Part shown: positions 33,801 through 45,266 of the stretch, piece by piece
Numbering within the stretch: the first letter of the stretch is position 1
Layout: the number at the start of each line of letters is the position of its first letter
DNA from: Neckera pumila
Taxonomy: Eukaryota > Streptophyta > Bryopsida > Hypnales > Neckeraceae
Assembly (NCBI GenBank): GCA_963969595.1
Contig: OZ018409.1
Span: 28,161,282 to 28,225,281, forward strand
Length of the DNA: 64,000 bases
Reading direction: 5' to 3'
Position numbers and translations under genes: made by a program
Notes under the pieces: generated by a model
Seen by the model: only the letters and a program-made list of their open reading frames with translations
What the model was told of the DNA's origin: nothing
The model's database searches: none

Positions 33801-36800
33801 CTCTTAGTTTGAGGTCCATGGTTTCAAATGTAGGCATGATACTGGTTGGTACGCTTAACTGTATCGCTTCTAAGAGTTTGGGAAATTGTTGATCAGGATG
33901 GTGCAGTTTGTAGAAGCTTACGACCCTCCTCTCAAGGGGCTACATGATGATCTAAACTTTGTGAGCCCCCGCATAGGTGAGGTATGTACGTGATTCTATG
34001 AACTGAAACTTGAAGTAAGAACCAGATTTGCTCTACGACCTTACTGTTGTTCTGGACATTAGACATTGTTGCAAGCTCGTATAATTGCAGGACAGGACCG
34101 GCGTGTTGCAGTTGGAAAAGTGATACTGACACGGTAGTCTGGTTAATTACAGATATTGGACGCTGTGGGTCCGACAGTGCTTCTCGGTTCAGACTTCCAA
34201 AAGCTGCGCAGTGAAGGTTACCTTAGTCCATTTCATCCTCGCTATCCCGAAAAGCTTACCAACTCGGCACACCCGGCTGTAAGTATTTTGATATGGAGGA
34301 TAATGGTCACCTGGAAAATCACCTTTCTCAAAGCACTTCACAAGGACATGTTCTTGGTCATTATGTTTGTTTGCAAGCCTGGACGCTAGTTAGCTGTAGT
34401 GAACATATAGCTCTAAACTTTGGTCCTATAATTGATTTGTAGGTACAGTAGTGGACTGATATTTGCAATTTTGTGGATTTTTCAGAGAGCACAAGAGCTG
34501 GTCAATATTGAAGCATATCGAGAATGGGCACTTATTGGATACTTAGTTTGCCCCACGGAACTTCTACGACCTGGAGCAGTGGACATTGCCTCAGTAAGTC
34601 TCTTGTCATCAGTAGCTTGCCTTCTATGTTATTCACTGAATCTTTATTACTAGCAATGAATGTAGAATGTTTTGTCACTATGCCTTTTAGTTTATCTAAC
34701 TTTATGGCATTTTATTTGTGATTCAGGTGTTGCTCAAAGAATCCCTTCTTTTACCCCTTTTCCGAGACGAGGTATCTAGCTCTTCCTTATGCAAGTATTC
34801 CTTATCTCTTCCTTATCTAGGTACTGGCTGAGTGGTACCTTGCATTTATTCTTGTCTGTGCATCCAATAAGTTGTTTACAAATAGTGGACTACTTTATTT
34901 TGAAATCCGTTAGTTTCCAAGTATAAGGCTTTTAGAGGTCCTTCAAGATTGTCTTGCAAGTGGATGATTAACAGGCACTTGTCTTGGACGAGTGCAGTAT
35001 ATTTTGCTACACGAGGAGTATCAGCAGTATGTACTGCCACGAATAGCTGAGTCGAAAAAACTTGCCAAGGCAGGGCGTGCCAAGGGTCGAGATGCTGATG
35101 TTGAATACAATCTGGCCAAACAGGTCGAGAAGCAAATCTGGTGGGTATGCAGAATACAATTAAGCTATTGACTTTTAACTCATGAATCAGGGAGCTGTTT
35201 CAATCTTGTTAGATGAGACATTCATGTGATGGCTGCTTTAAATTTCAAGTAATTTAACTTAGTATCACCCGGGTTGTTGTCACAGCGATGCCCAAGACAC
35301 TGCAATTAACAATGCTGATTCAGCACACAAGGAGCACCGACTTCTATTGAAGCAGGAAATTGGCCGGATGCTTTTGTTTTTCTCAGATCAACCTACCCTC
35401 CTGGCACCTAATTTGCAGGTGAGTTGGTTTCTCCAGCACATGACCCTCCTTGATTGCTTACTTTGCTGCTATAAATAAGAAGTGCTGGAGTATGACCCCA
35501 TAAGACGTGACCCCATGTTTGTCTCTAAGAACTGTGGAAGATTCCATAGCTCTTTAGTTTCTGAGGTTCTCTTCTGATCGGTATGGTTAGCCCATTCTGT
35601 ACTGCAGTTGTTACTTTGCCAGTGTCTGATACTATTTCTAATCTCTACTTTGCTTTGGTGATAATTTTTGAGTGCAGATGGTGTTTGCTGCTCTTGTAAT
35701 GATTCGTGCAGAAATTCTATGGTTCTTTAGCCACGTTGGGGTGACAGTGGGAAAAACTAAGGGCGCTCGAGTAATGCCCATTGAGATGGTGCTCATTTTA
35801 CCAACTCTTGCATTGTGTTCTTTCTATGTAGGCAATTTTTTTCCAGGCTTGAATTGGGTTGGTCTTTTCAGGCAATGCCCTGTCACATTCAATCTTTTAT
35901 TTGATTGTATTCCAATCCACAAGTGCTCGTGATCTGAGAGTGCAGGACATGGAAGATCCTACAATTGGATTTTTATTGGATGGCATGGATCGTCTCATTA
36001 ATCTTATTCGGAAGTACACTCCAGGTATTGAAGCGTTTCGAGAAGCTTACAGCATTCATTAGAAAGCATTCAGTTTCTACCTGGCAAACGCTGTTGATCT
36101 TTTTTAACATCTTCTTTGAGGTATGTTGCGAAGGAATTTCATACATGTTGGGATGTTTGGGCGAATTTGTTGACTTTGACTTTTTTGTGCAATTGTCAGC
36201 TTGCAGAGCATTTGCGATGGGCTACTTGTCAGCTGCAGTTCAGAGGATGCAGACTCTCTTGGTTGGGCCAGGAATGGTAGCTCTTGATATAGACCCAGAG
36301 CTGCGAGAGCTGTTCAACTCTGCGCTAGAAAGTCTGGATCAACTACCTAAGATCCAGAACGACAAAGTTGTTCCTAGCTCGCTTGATCTTTCAGTGAGTT
36401 TCCAATCCTCGTTGATATTGATGCATTCCAGCTAGGACAATTTGCTTTGAGTGATGCCTAAACACTGAAAGGCAAATCACTTAAGAACTGCAGTCATGTG
36501 AGTCGTGGTATGGCTTAAGTATCTATTGTTGTAGCCCATTACGAATGTTTTGAAACTTGGGGATGGATAGATATGTCAACATTATGTAGGGCAGCTTCTT
36601 CTCATACTCACATGTCTGTAGGGCCTTCTGTGGAGCTATCTGTGGAGGCATTCTTTTATTTTTCGACCTGCAAATCCTCTTGCTCATTTCTATTACAATC
36701 TAGAGTTTCGGCTTGATGTGGAACCGAGCTTCGGGGATTTTCCTGGGTTCTAAATTGCGTGGGTCTTTTGTACTTTGTAGGCATTTCGCAGGGATTGGCT

Positions 36801-39800
36801 GCGTCTGATCATGCTGGTATCTTCCTCAAGGTCTCCAATAAACATTCGGCACTTGGACAAGGCTACTGTGTCTACAGGCAATGATAGCATTGTGTCTGAA
36901 GGCAACCTTGCGTACATGTGGTCAAGGTACACCTCTTCCCTGAATTCCCGAAGTTGGATAATAACTTCATTTCCCATGCCTGGTTGTCGTTTAGGATCAA
37001 ACTTCTTTCTTTGATCCGTGAGGCTGATGAACATCCATGGTAGTGAACTCATCAGTTTTTGTTGGGATGTTTCAGGAGTGTGGACGAAATGGATGAACAG
37101 ATTTTGCAACATACCTCCCTCAAAGTCTTGTATTTCTATCGGCCTGATGTCACAGCGGTGAGGAAGGCCTTGTCAAGTAATTGAGCCCTTCTCGCTTTTT
37201 CCATATCTTAACTGAGAATATAGCTAATCATGAAGTTGTATGTAATTACTGCAGGTTTTTCGACATACAATGTTTGGACCTGAAGGTCGACCTCAGCACT
37301 GCTGTGCTTGGCTTAGTCTGGCGTGCACATTCCCTGACAATGCTCACCCGAATGTTCCGGACGAGGTAAGCCCTTGTCTTGCTAAAGCCTTTCTTTTATC
37401 ACAGATATTTCTTTAGATGAGTATATGCTAATGATATATGTGTGGTTGTTTGTGACAGCTACCAAAGTTTGCTCGGGATGCAGTCGCTTACGCCGAGTCT
37501 ATCCTTGATTCAGTCATGGGTGGATTGGAGGGTCTCATCAATATCTTAGATTCAGAAGGAGGCTATGGTTCTCTTGACAATAAGGTGAGTCCCTTCATTT
37601 GTTAAGACTGGAACTTTCATCAGTGTGGGGGCTGTTTTTCCTTTCTGTATGTAGTTTTGTTCCCTAGTCTCCTTTTGTCTATTCTTATCAAACTTTCAAG
37701 GTTGTATTTATCAGGAGTGTGAGTTACATCTAGAACGAGACCTGAAGTTTTGTGTTATTATGGAACTCTAAATCTTTTGGTTTGAGTTCTGTGCAGCTTC
37801 TTTTAGAGCAAGCCGCGTTGCGCTTGAATCAATTATCCAGAGCAGGCATTTATGGCGTCAAAAGTGCCAATGGGATGCTGGATTTTCCTTTGCCTGGTTT
37901 TGAGAGTGAACCAGTTCACAGGGGCTCGATTAAAATGTGAGTGCATATGATGGGAAGAAAATTGCAAACGCCATTATACTATCTCATGTATTGTTTAGTA
38001 ATGCTCACCTGAATAATCGTGCTTCTTGAATAACTTGGTTGGTATTTGTCCAGGTTGGAGGCAGCTGTCCAGAGACTCACCAGCTTGTGTTCAGTTCTTA
38101 ATGAGATGGAGCCGTTGCGAGTACTGAACCACATGTTCGTACCACGAGAGGTATATGCATTCTTTTTACCGGATTTTTAGATTGATTATTGTTTGAAGTC
38201 TAGTATCTTTTCATGATGTATCAGAGACATATCTTTGAAATATCAGGCATTTACCTACGGTGTTGTGGCAGTACCTAAGAGATCGAGTAATGAGAAATTT
38301 CCGCACGCGGCTAACGAGTATCATCATGGTGGACGGTGAGCTTCAAAGGCCGTCTGTAGTGGAGGCACGACTGCAACGCCATATGAGCATCGTGCATCTC
38401 GTGGAACAACATGTGCAACTGGATCTGACACGAGGAATTCGGGAAGTTTTATTGACCGAGTCCTTTGCACGACACATGCAAGATCTGCACCCTGATGACC
38501 GTGAAGTCGGAGCTGGTGGGGAGGCAGTCTGTACAATTACAGATTGGTATGTTGAAAATCTGTTACGTGATGCAAAAGCCTCGGGGGTAATCTTTTCTCC
38601 TTTGGATAAGTGTTTCAAGAGCACGAGGCCCATTGGCCGTGTGGCTGCAGAGTCAGTGGCAGATTTGGCAGAACTCAAGGCTTTTGTGCGCATTTTTGGT
38701 CCCTACGGTGTTGATAAGCTCTGTGACAGTTTGCTAGGACAACTCACAGCTCTTGTGGATACCCTGGATACTTTTTTGCGCTCCAACAAGGAGGTTCTGG
38801 AATCGTTAGCCGGGAACTTGCACAGCAAGAGTCACCGTGAAAGCATGTTGAGCCAGTTGGTGGAGTTGGAAACGCTCATGTCGAACACGATGCGGGTCGG
38901 GCATATGCTGAGCATGCGGTCTCTGCTAGCGGAAGCTACTGCTCAAGTGCTGAGGACCAACACCCCGCTCCTCTTTTCCCTCTTGACAGACTTCTGCAAA
39001 CATGCTCCGGCCAGTATTCCCGAGAAGCCCAACCTGCTGAGATTGAAAAACGTGGCCAGTCGTGTGGGTGCCGTGGAGCTGGAGGAGGGGGATGCGGTTA
39101 TGATTCATGGCATTTTGAGCTTCATGGAAGGGGCTGGTGATACGACTTGGGGACTTCTCCCGTTTCTTTTTGTTGCGTGCATGACCTCCACCATTTGGAC
39201 CTCCACCACCTTCAGCATCCTTACTGGCGGTTTCACTTCAAATGTTCATTGCTTGTCCAGGTGCCTTCTTTCACACCCAGAAACATTATAGCTCCCAGAA
39301 TTTCTGCCTGTCAAATTTATGTATTAGCCCCTTCATGCCTAAGCTAGAAGCAAAATGTCAACTTTGGAAGCCAATGGTTGACATTTTCAGAACATATTTC
39401 TGTTTTTAAGATTGTAGGGTATGAGATTTCCAACTTTTTTGGCACATTTTTTATAGGATCTTTCAATTTAACCTCTGTAGACTATGGAAGCAGAGACACT
39501 TTGACCATTTGGGCACTGAGGTGTTAGAGCGGGTCTATTTGTTTGCTTGGGGAATGTGTGTAGTTTCTTTTAGTTCCCTTGCATAGTCCTTCATACGTAT
39601 GTCGTTGATTGTTGGACCTTGACAACAGGTGCATAAATGCTGTGATGATCGCCAACGAGTGGGTGCGAGCCGAGCGAAGAGAGCAGAGCCGTCTATCATT
39701 AGATTCCGGGAGCAGGAGTATGCCAGAAGATAGGGATGCGCAAGCTGCAGAGAGTCGAGCGGATGTGGACATCAATATCAAGGCCGCCATGAAGACTTTT

Positions 39801-41115
39801 CTGCAGTGCGCTGTTGCCATAGTGCTGGAATCCTGGGATGACTCGCACAGGTAGGCTCTACCACTTCATATATGATTTCAAGCTCCAGGTGCAGCTACAA
39901 TTTTTCCACACTTGAAATGCTTCAATCAGTGTTAGGTATATTGATTCCAACTCTAGCAGAAGTACATCCTGACCTCTTAAATGGCACCCTTGGCAGTTGG
40001 CACCCAAAATGGACGTAATTATCAATGGAGTTATTTTATGTTTTGACAATCAATGATGTTTAATTTAGAAGTGCATTAATGGAACACTGGGGTCACGGGT
40101 GTCAAGAAGGTAGTCTAGAACCTTTCTGAAACTCCTTATTTTCACGTTCATATACAATATCGTTTGATACGGTGGTCCAGAGTGCATTTTGAAGCCCCAT
40201 CCATATCTTCCCCCATTAGAGACGGTTGAGGGGGTTCAGTGCAATTGATCCCCAGATGATTGACATGAACTTCCTTATGGTGGTTCTAAGGCACTTTCCT
40301 TAGAGAGCGTTTTAAGGGTACAATTAGTGAAAGTGCAAGTAGAGACGGTTGAGTGCAATTCATGTTCCTAATGCTCGACATGAACCTCCTTATGGTGGTT
40401 CTACCGCAGGCACCTACTGGTAGCAATGTTGATCTTCTTAGACCAGCTGTGTTGAGTTTCATCGGAGAACCTTTTGAATGTACAATTAGTGAAAGTGCAA
40501 TTAGAGAGGGTTGAGGGTACAATTACTGTACTGCAATTAAAGAGAGCTATTGATGTTTTGAATGCTCGACATGAGCCTGTCTTTTGGTGGTTGTATTGCA
40601 GGAGCCCCCTGGTGGCCAAGCTCATCTTCCTGGACCAGCTGTGCGAGCTGACCGCCTACCTCCCCCGCAGCACCCTGGAGAGCTACGTCCCGCACACCAT
40701 CATGCGCTCCATCTACCAAATGTACTACGAAAGCTCCGTGCCCAGCCTCGTCCACGTCCACCCTTCCACTCGCCACTACTCCGGCTCCACCCTCGGCAAC
40801 GGTGGCACCCTCGGCAAGGACTCCTCCGGAGACTCCTCCAGTGAGCCTTCCCACCACCCCCACCAAACCTCCCGGGGATCCATCTTCTCCGGACCCATCA
40901 AATTCGCGGGACAGCACAAGCGGCCGGAGGTGGAGCCCTCGGGAGAATTGGGACCCGATGGCAAGCCGAGACGGAAAGCCAACCGATTCTCAGGGCCACT
41001 GGATTACAGCAGGAAAGTCTCCTTTGCGGAAGGACGTGGGCCGCCTGAGCCCGCGGCCGCAACGACTAAGAGCCCGCTGGGCAGGTTCAGGTCCGGACCG
41101 CTCTCATATGTGTAG
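30878..41115 (+). CDS. NAP1: NAP1/NCKAP1-type subunit of the SCAR/WAVE complex, 23 exons
   Basis: Exons: 30878-31312, 32771-32845, 33028-33108, 33402-33482, 33600-33682, 33897-33981, 34153-34278, 34486-34593, 34727-34771, 34998-35140, 35286-35418, 35678-35788, 35946-36024, 36200-36393, 36781-36926, 37076-37157, 37255-37365, 37459-37584, 37797-37936, 38054-38150, 38272-39260, 39629-39850, 40602-41115. Joined length 4,206 bases, 1,401 residues, with frame kept at every GT-AG junction; plant NAP1 proteins are about 1,400 residues. Recognisable blocks include LDLSSTVVTLLPNQN, VPRKMLLQMYNLVH, FVSPRIGE, LLKQEIGRMLLFF, DPTIGFLLDGMDRL, NIRHLDKATVSTG, MGGLEGLINILDSEGG and LRPSVVEARLQRHMGIVHL-like sequence. 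NAP1 (GNARLED) with SRA1/PIR121 holds SCAR and relays RAC/ROP signals to ARP2/3 actin nucleation, needed for tip growth and cell shape. The C-terminal 120 residues are Ser/Gly/Pro-rich. 30878 is the only suitable ATG; the frame is open upstream to 30770. Introns 1 and 21 contain transposons. Confidence 0.95.
31618..32195. mobile_element. TTAA-flanked element, copy D (578 bp), in NAP1 intron 1
   Basis: TTAA at 31614-31617 and 32196-32199. Ends are CCCTTTAAGGACTG and, inverted, CAGTCCTTAAAGGG, a perfect 14-bp terminal repeat. GGTCGACCACTTTGTGGTCGA just inside the left end folds into a small stem, and CGACCACAG lies inside the right end. The interior differs from copies A-C, so it is a separate subfamily with the same target site and end type. 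Confidence 0.8.
32300..32547. mobile_element. Stowaway-like MITE in NAP1 intron 1 (248 bp)
   Basis: The left end CTCCCTCCATCTCGCAATAAGTGT and the right end ACACTTATTGTGGGACGGAGGGAG are inverted copies and fit the Stowaway consensus CTCCCTCCGTCCC. The left flank is TA (32298-32299) and the right flank is CA, probably a mutated TA. Stowaway elements are moved by Tc1/mariner transposases. No ORF. Confidence 0.85.
33729..33830. repeat. Inverted repeat in NAP1 intron 5
   Basis: CATTTGAAACCACGGACCT at 33729-33747 pairs with AGGTCCATGGTTTCAAATG at 33812-33830 with one mismatch around a 64-base loop. It could be a small MITE; no duplication was identified. Confidence 0.6.
39328..39523. mobile_element. 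Possible decayed TTAA-type element H in NAP1 intron 21
   Basis: Flanked by TTAG on both sides (39324-39327 and 39524-39527). The ends CCCCTTCATGCC and, inverted, CACCTCAGTGCCC are weakly related to the other TTAA elements. An internal ATGTCAACTTTGGAAGCCAATGGTTGACAT hairpin is present. The assignment is tentative. Confidence 0.35.
40218..40606 (+). repeat. Triplicated acceptor region of the last NAP1 exon
   Basis: Three related copies (about 40218-40293, 40340-40465 and 40504-40650) share GAGACGGTTGAG, GCTCGACATGA and TGGTGGTT blocks. The third holds the real acceptor of exon 23. The second keeps an acceptor (CCGCAG at about 40410) and about 45 bases of exon copy that translate as RHLLVAMLIFLDQLC then TGA, against RSPLVAKLIFLDQLC in the real exon. 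The first has lost the acceptor. Confidence 0.8.
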
Positions 41116-41403
41116 GGTTTAGAGTTTTTTAGGGTTTGGGGTTTTAGGGTTTTTTAGGATTTAGCCCCTTAAGCTTGTGCATGGAAGGTTCTGAATGTGG
41201 TGGGGCTGGTCCATTGGACGGGGGCCTCCGGAGTCCGCGGCCTCAACGACCAAGAGCCCGCTGGGCAGGTTTTGGTCGGACCGCTCTCATATGACTTGGG
41301 TTTAGGATTTTTTTAGGGTTTAGGGTTTAGGGTTTGACCCTGCCTTGCCTTTAAGCTTGTGCATGGTCAGTTTTGAATGTGGCGAGATTGGCCCATTGGA
41401 CTT
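41040..41403 (+). repeat. Tandem duplication of the NAP1 3' end
   Basis: A unit of about 183 bases covering the last 75 coding bases, the stop and the start of the 3' UTR is repeated directly downstream (from about 41223). Shared blocks are AAGAGCCCGCTGGGCAGGTT, GGACCGCTCTCATATG and AAGCTTGTGCATGG. Each copy contains TTTAGGG-type telomere-like motifs (41113-41163 and 41300-41335). The second copy is outside the reading frame. Confidence 0.85.
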
Positions 41404-41439
41404 GCGTGCATTCTGTATATCAGTAGGTGCAGTTGGATC

Positions 41440-41850
41440 TCTTAAATTAATTACAATGCGGAGCATAGTTGATGACGTAGGGGGGATCAACGTTAGGTAT
41501 TTGGTGGTTCTGGGATTATGGATTTACTTGTAACCATAGTTGCTATTGCAGAGTGATCCGTCTCAACTTTTCAATGGATTGCAATACAGACCATAGTTGA
41601 TGACATATGGGTTATCAACGTAAGTTATTAGGTGTATCTGGAATTTTGATGCGACTGGATTTGCTTGTAACCATAGTTGCTACTGCAGATTGATCAGAGT
41701 CTCTCCTTTTCAATGGATTGTAATACCGGCTGTAGTTGATGACATATGGGGTTATCAACATAAGTTATTAAGTGGATCTGGAGTTATGTTGTGGCTGGAT
41801 TTTACTTGTAACCATGTTTGCTATTGTGGAGTGAACAAGGTCTCAGCTGC
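41440..41850. repeat. Three tandem units of about 130 bp
   Basis: GTTGATGAC starts at 41468, 41596 and 41735, each followed by ATCAACGTAAG-like, TTACTTGTAACCATAGTTGCTA-like and CAATGGATTG-like blocks. The units are diverged and non-coding. Confidence 0.75.
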
Positions 41851-41981
41851 TTTGTTTTCTGTATGTGACAAGAGAAGCTTTCGGGATCTACATGTAGTCC
41901 AAACAATTGTGATCGTATTCTATTTTCTTTAGAGCTCAAGTATGTAATTCGAAAAATTCTCATCGCATTCTATGTTCTTAA

Positions 41982-42536
41982 CCCGTGAAGGACCGAGGTA
42001 CATTTGGGCAGAAATTGTCAAAAACTGCCACTTTTTAGGGAGTGAGAAGAAAATGAAAAAAAAAAGTTTCTTGAAAACTCAACTGTACAAATTTGTAGTG
42101 CATTACTATGGGAATGTGTGGAAAAAATTTCAAAAGTTTTGACCACATAGATCAGAAGATTGTAATGTTTGAAGTTAGAATTTAGTTCCAACCTTGCCTG
42201 ACAAGGTCAATAGACTTGAACTCCTTTTAGAGTGAGGTTTTTGTACTACACATGGTTATTTTTTTTACACTTGTATCCTATATCATGTTCATTATATATT
42301 TGCCAAATTTCAAAAGTAAAAGAGGAATTTTTGAATATGTTGCCTAAGTTCCAAAATTTAAAGATAGTATAACTTTTGATCCAAGCATCTAATCAAGGAA
42401 AAAAATACATTCTTTTGAAAGGATACACATTCAAACTTGGTATTAAAATTTCATAAAAACACAACCAAGATTGACTTCATGCACAATTACTAGAGATTTA
42501 TTGTGTACATTGAATGTTCACTTGGTCTTTTAGGGG
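41982..42536. mobile_element. TTAA-flanked element, copy E (555 bp)
   Basis: TTAA at 41978-41981 and 42537-42540. Ends are CCCGTGAAGGACCGAG and, inverted, CCCCTAAAAGACCAAG. The left part contains TGGGAATGTGTGGAAAAAATTTC, shared with the long copies A, B and C, so E looks like a shortened or rearranged member of that subfamily. Confidence 0.7.
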
Positions 42537-43373
42537 TTAAAACTCAAGTATATACTTCAAGGAAGAAAATGAGTTCATTTTTTAAAGGAGAGGCTTATTT
42601 AATTACAACTTGAACCCCAATTGTTGTCCTATAGAAAGTGCACATAAACTATTCTTTTATGTTATTAAATAAATTCTATAACATTATTCAATAGTAGCAA
42701 GGTGATATGTAGGGTTGCACGCAAGAAAATTATTCTATTCACAAATATGGAGAAAATCATGGAGAAATTTAGATGAATAAGAGTCTTTACACTAAGGTCA
42801 ATCTTTACCAAAGTGGTGATTACTACCACAATTATGAAGAGAGACTACTCCCCTCATAGTATTCTTTGTGGGATTTAGCAAGAGTTGCAACCTATGACAA
42901 AAAAAGGGTTTGATTTTTGGCACACATTTTTTTGGGAGAGTATCCTTGGGCCTAGATTTGGATCCTATCTCCATCATTGTAATGGTGGCTTATCACAAAT
43001 GGCCATGATGGTGAAGTTGTTAGCATGCTATGAGCTTGGTGACATACCCGACAACCTATATGAGAGCATCTTGGTTCCCTTCATATGTTATCATTGAAAG
43101 CAAGTGCATCCAATAGCCATTCACTTGTTAGGAGATCTAAAGTTGAAATTAGGCACTAGAGGTTGTTGCACATAGCTAGGTTGAAAAAACTTGATGTCAA
43201 GGAGTGATGAAGAATGTCTATGTTTCTTGATTGTGTGGACTTCTTTTCACATGAGCATTTTGTGATTCCTCATTCCTTCTTTACCTTTGTAGTTGAAAAT
43301 TGAAAACCTTACCAAAGACTAAATACTTTACCTCCTTTTACAAAGGCAAATCATTTTATGCCAAACGCATTAT

Positions 43374-44299
43374 CCCCTAAAGGCCCAAGTGTCTGTTCAA
43401 CGGACAAGTGGGATTTTGGGCAGGTACCTACGGGCTGAAATTTTGTCCTGATTTTTTGAAACTTTTTTAGAAGATAGAAAAACTGATAAGCTTTGTGGGA
43501 GTATAATTTTTTTTTCAATCGGTGCCTAGAGAAAAAAGTTATGCCCAAATAAGCTCAAAACAGGGGAGAGCGGGCAGCCAAAAAATTCTGCAAAAAATAA
43601 TTTTTTTTTTTTTTGAGTTTTTTTTCCCATAGATTATATTTTTGTCTATCTGGAAAGCTTTGATTCATTTCATTTGGATTTGTTATGAGAAAGTTATGGA
43701 CATTCTTGTTTTTCGGGCAGTTAGAGCATCTTTTTGAAAAAAAAACTTGTAGGACTCATTTTTTAATGCAATTTCTCAATTTTTTTGAATTTTTTTTTTT
43801 GGCATGGTTTAGTTTGCTTGCTAGAATAATCACACCATTGGGATTAGTGCATTTTAATTCCATCTAAAATATATGAATATTTTAGATTTTCCTTCTATCT
43901 TGTACCTAATTCTACTTAACAATTTTTTTAATAATGAAAATTAAGTTTTTTTGAATATTTTCTTTTTCCCCTAGATCTTCAACTCAATTTTCTATTATAA
44001 AGACTTAAAGCTCAAAACTCTGTAGTGCAAAAATTTTAAGCTAAAAATGTTCAAAGTCAAAAAACCCAATCCCACAATGTGCTGAAAATCTTGTTCTTTT
44101 CACTTTAAATGTAGATATCTTGCAATCTATGTGGTCAAAAATTCTGAAATTTTTTCCACACATTCTTATACTAGTTAGGTGTAAGATCCTACGATTAGAT
44201 GTGCAAAAAAAACATTTTTAATTTTTTCTTCACTCTTTGCTAAAAAATGGCAATTTTCAGTGTTTTTTGACAAAAAAAAAGGCCTTGGGCCTTTAGGGG
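43374..44299 (+). mobile_element. TTAA-type piggyBac-like element, copy C (926 bp)
   Basis: Flanks are TTAT (43370-43373, probably mutated) and TTAA (44300-44303). Ends are CCCCTAAAGGCCCAAG and CTTGGGCCTTTAGGGG, perfect 16-bp inverted repeats. The interior matches copy B in the same orientation over its whole length by eye, for example GGTACCTACGGGCTGAAATT and GGAAAGCTTTGATTCATTTC. No ORF. Confidence 0.8.
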
Positions 44300-45266
44300 T
44301 TAACCAATCAAGTTCTCGATGTTGTACTGTATTTAAGCACTTTACATGGTCATGATTACTTGACGTCAGAAGTCAAGATAGATGCCCTAAAGTCAATTTG
44401 CTTTTTTCTTAAATAAATAAATATTGCATTTTTGAAATTTCATTTCCATCAATCAATGATTTCTAACTCCAGAAACCTAATTCCAAAAATTCAAATTTAT
44501 TACATCAATTTTTGTAAATAAAAAACATTTTAACCCTCGAATGCGGCAGAAGGTTCATAGTATCCCATGTTTACCAGAGAATCGAGGAAAGCAGCTATGC
44601 ATCTTATCATAGCATACAGAACATTCCAGTTCTACGGACCCTTGCGTTCCCAACATGTGACCAGTTACACCTGATAAATTTCTTCTGATTCCTTGCCTGC
44701 TGAAATTAAACTGTACTTCCCAGGTATCCCAGGAAGGGATATCCTTCTTTCCATGATGCCGAACAGGGAAAGCAAAATTCTAGGTTTTACATTGTCATCA
44801 AAGTGTTGGCTGATGGTCGCAGTGATGGACACGTCGTTTCACAAATCATCGATCAGTATACGTTTCGTCTACCTAATACCAACTTTGCGGAGATTGGTTT
44901 GGGCCCTCGAAGGCATCTCCTGCGCTGTTAGTGCTCTAGAGGCTGCCTTTCTTTATAAGGTAACAGCCATACGTATTCATTCGTACATGATAAAAATTTA
45001 GATCATAGGTACATTAAGTAATGGAAACACACCAAGAAATACACGACCTATTTCTCAATCTGAAGAGATGATCACAAGTGCACAGCAAAGAGTGTCTCAG
45101 CTTGGAAGAGGTCGTATTTAGTACGCTGGAAAAGCAAAAAGGTTACAAAATTATTTGAGCACTCTAAAGAATTAGATGTGTTCAGATGAACGACACCTCC
45201 CGTGAGTTCTAAATGACTCTGTCAAAGGCCAGGCAGCTTCTGAAACAGTCTCATTCCGTGTGTGTT

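Larger units (their letters stand above)
41851..45266. other. AT-rich spacer between NAP1 and cytochrome c
   Basis: No gene recognised. It holds TTAA elements E and C. ORFs at 42885-43097 (70 codons) and 44693-45001 (102 codons) match no family I know and have no splice or codon support. Confidence 0.5.

Noticed and set aside
42885..43097. 70-codon ORF in the NAP1-cytochrome c spacer
   Set aside because: Short, unrecognised and without supporting exons.
44693..45001. 102-codon plus-strand ORF
   Set aside because: No family resemblance, no splice context, and AT-rich surroundings.
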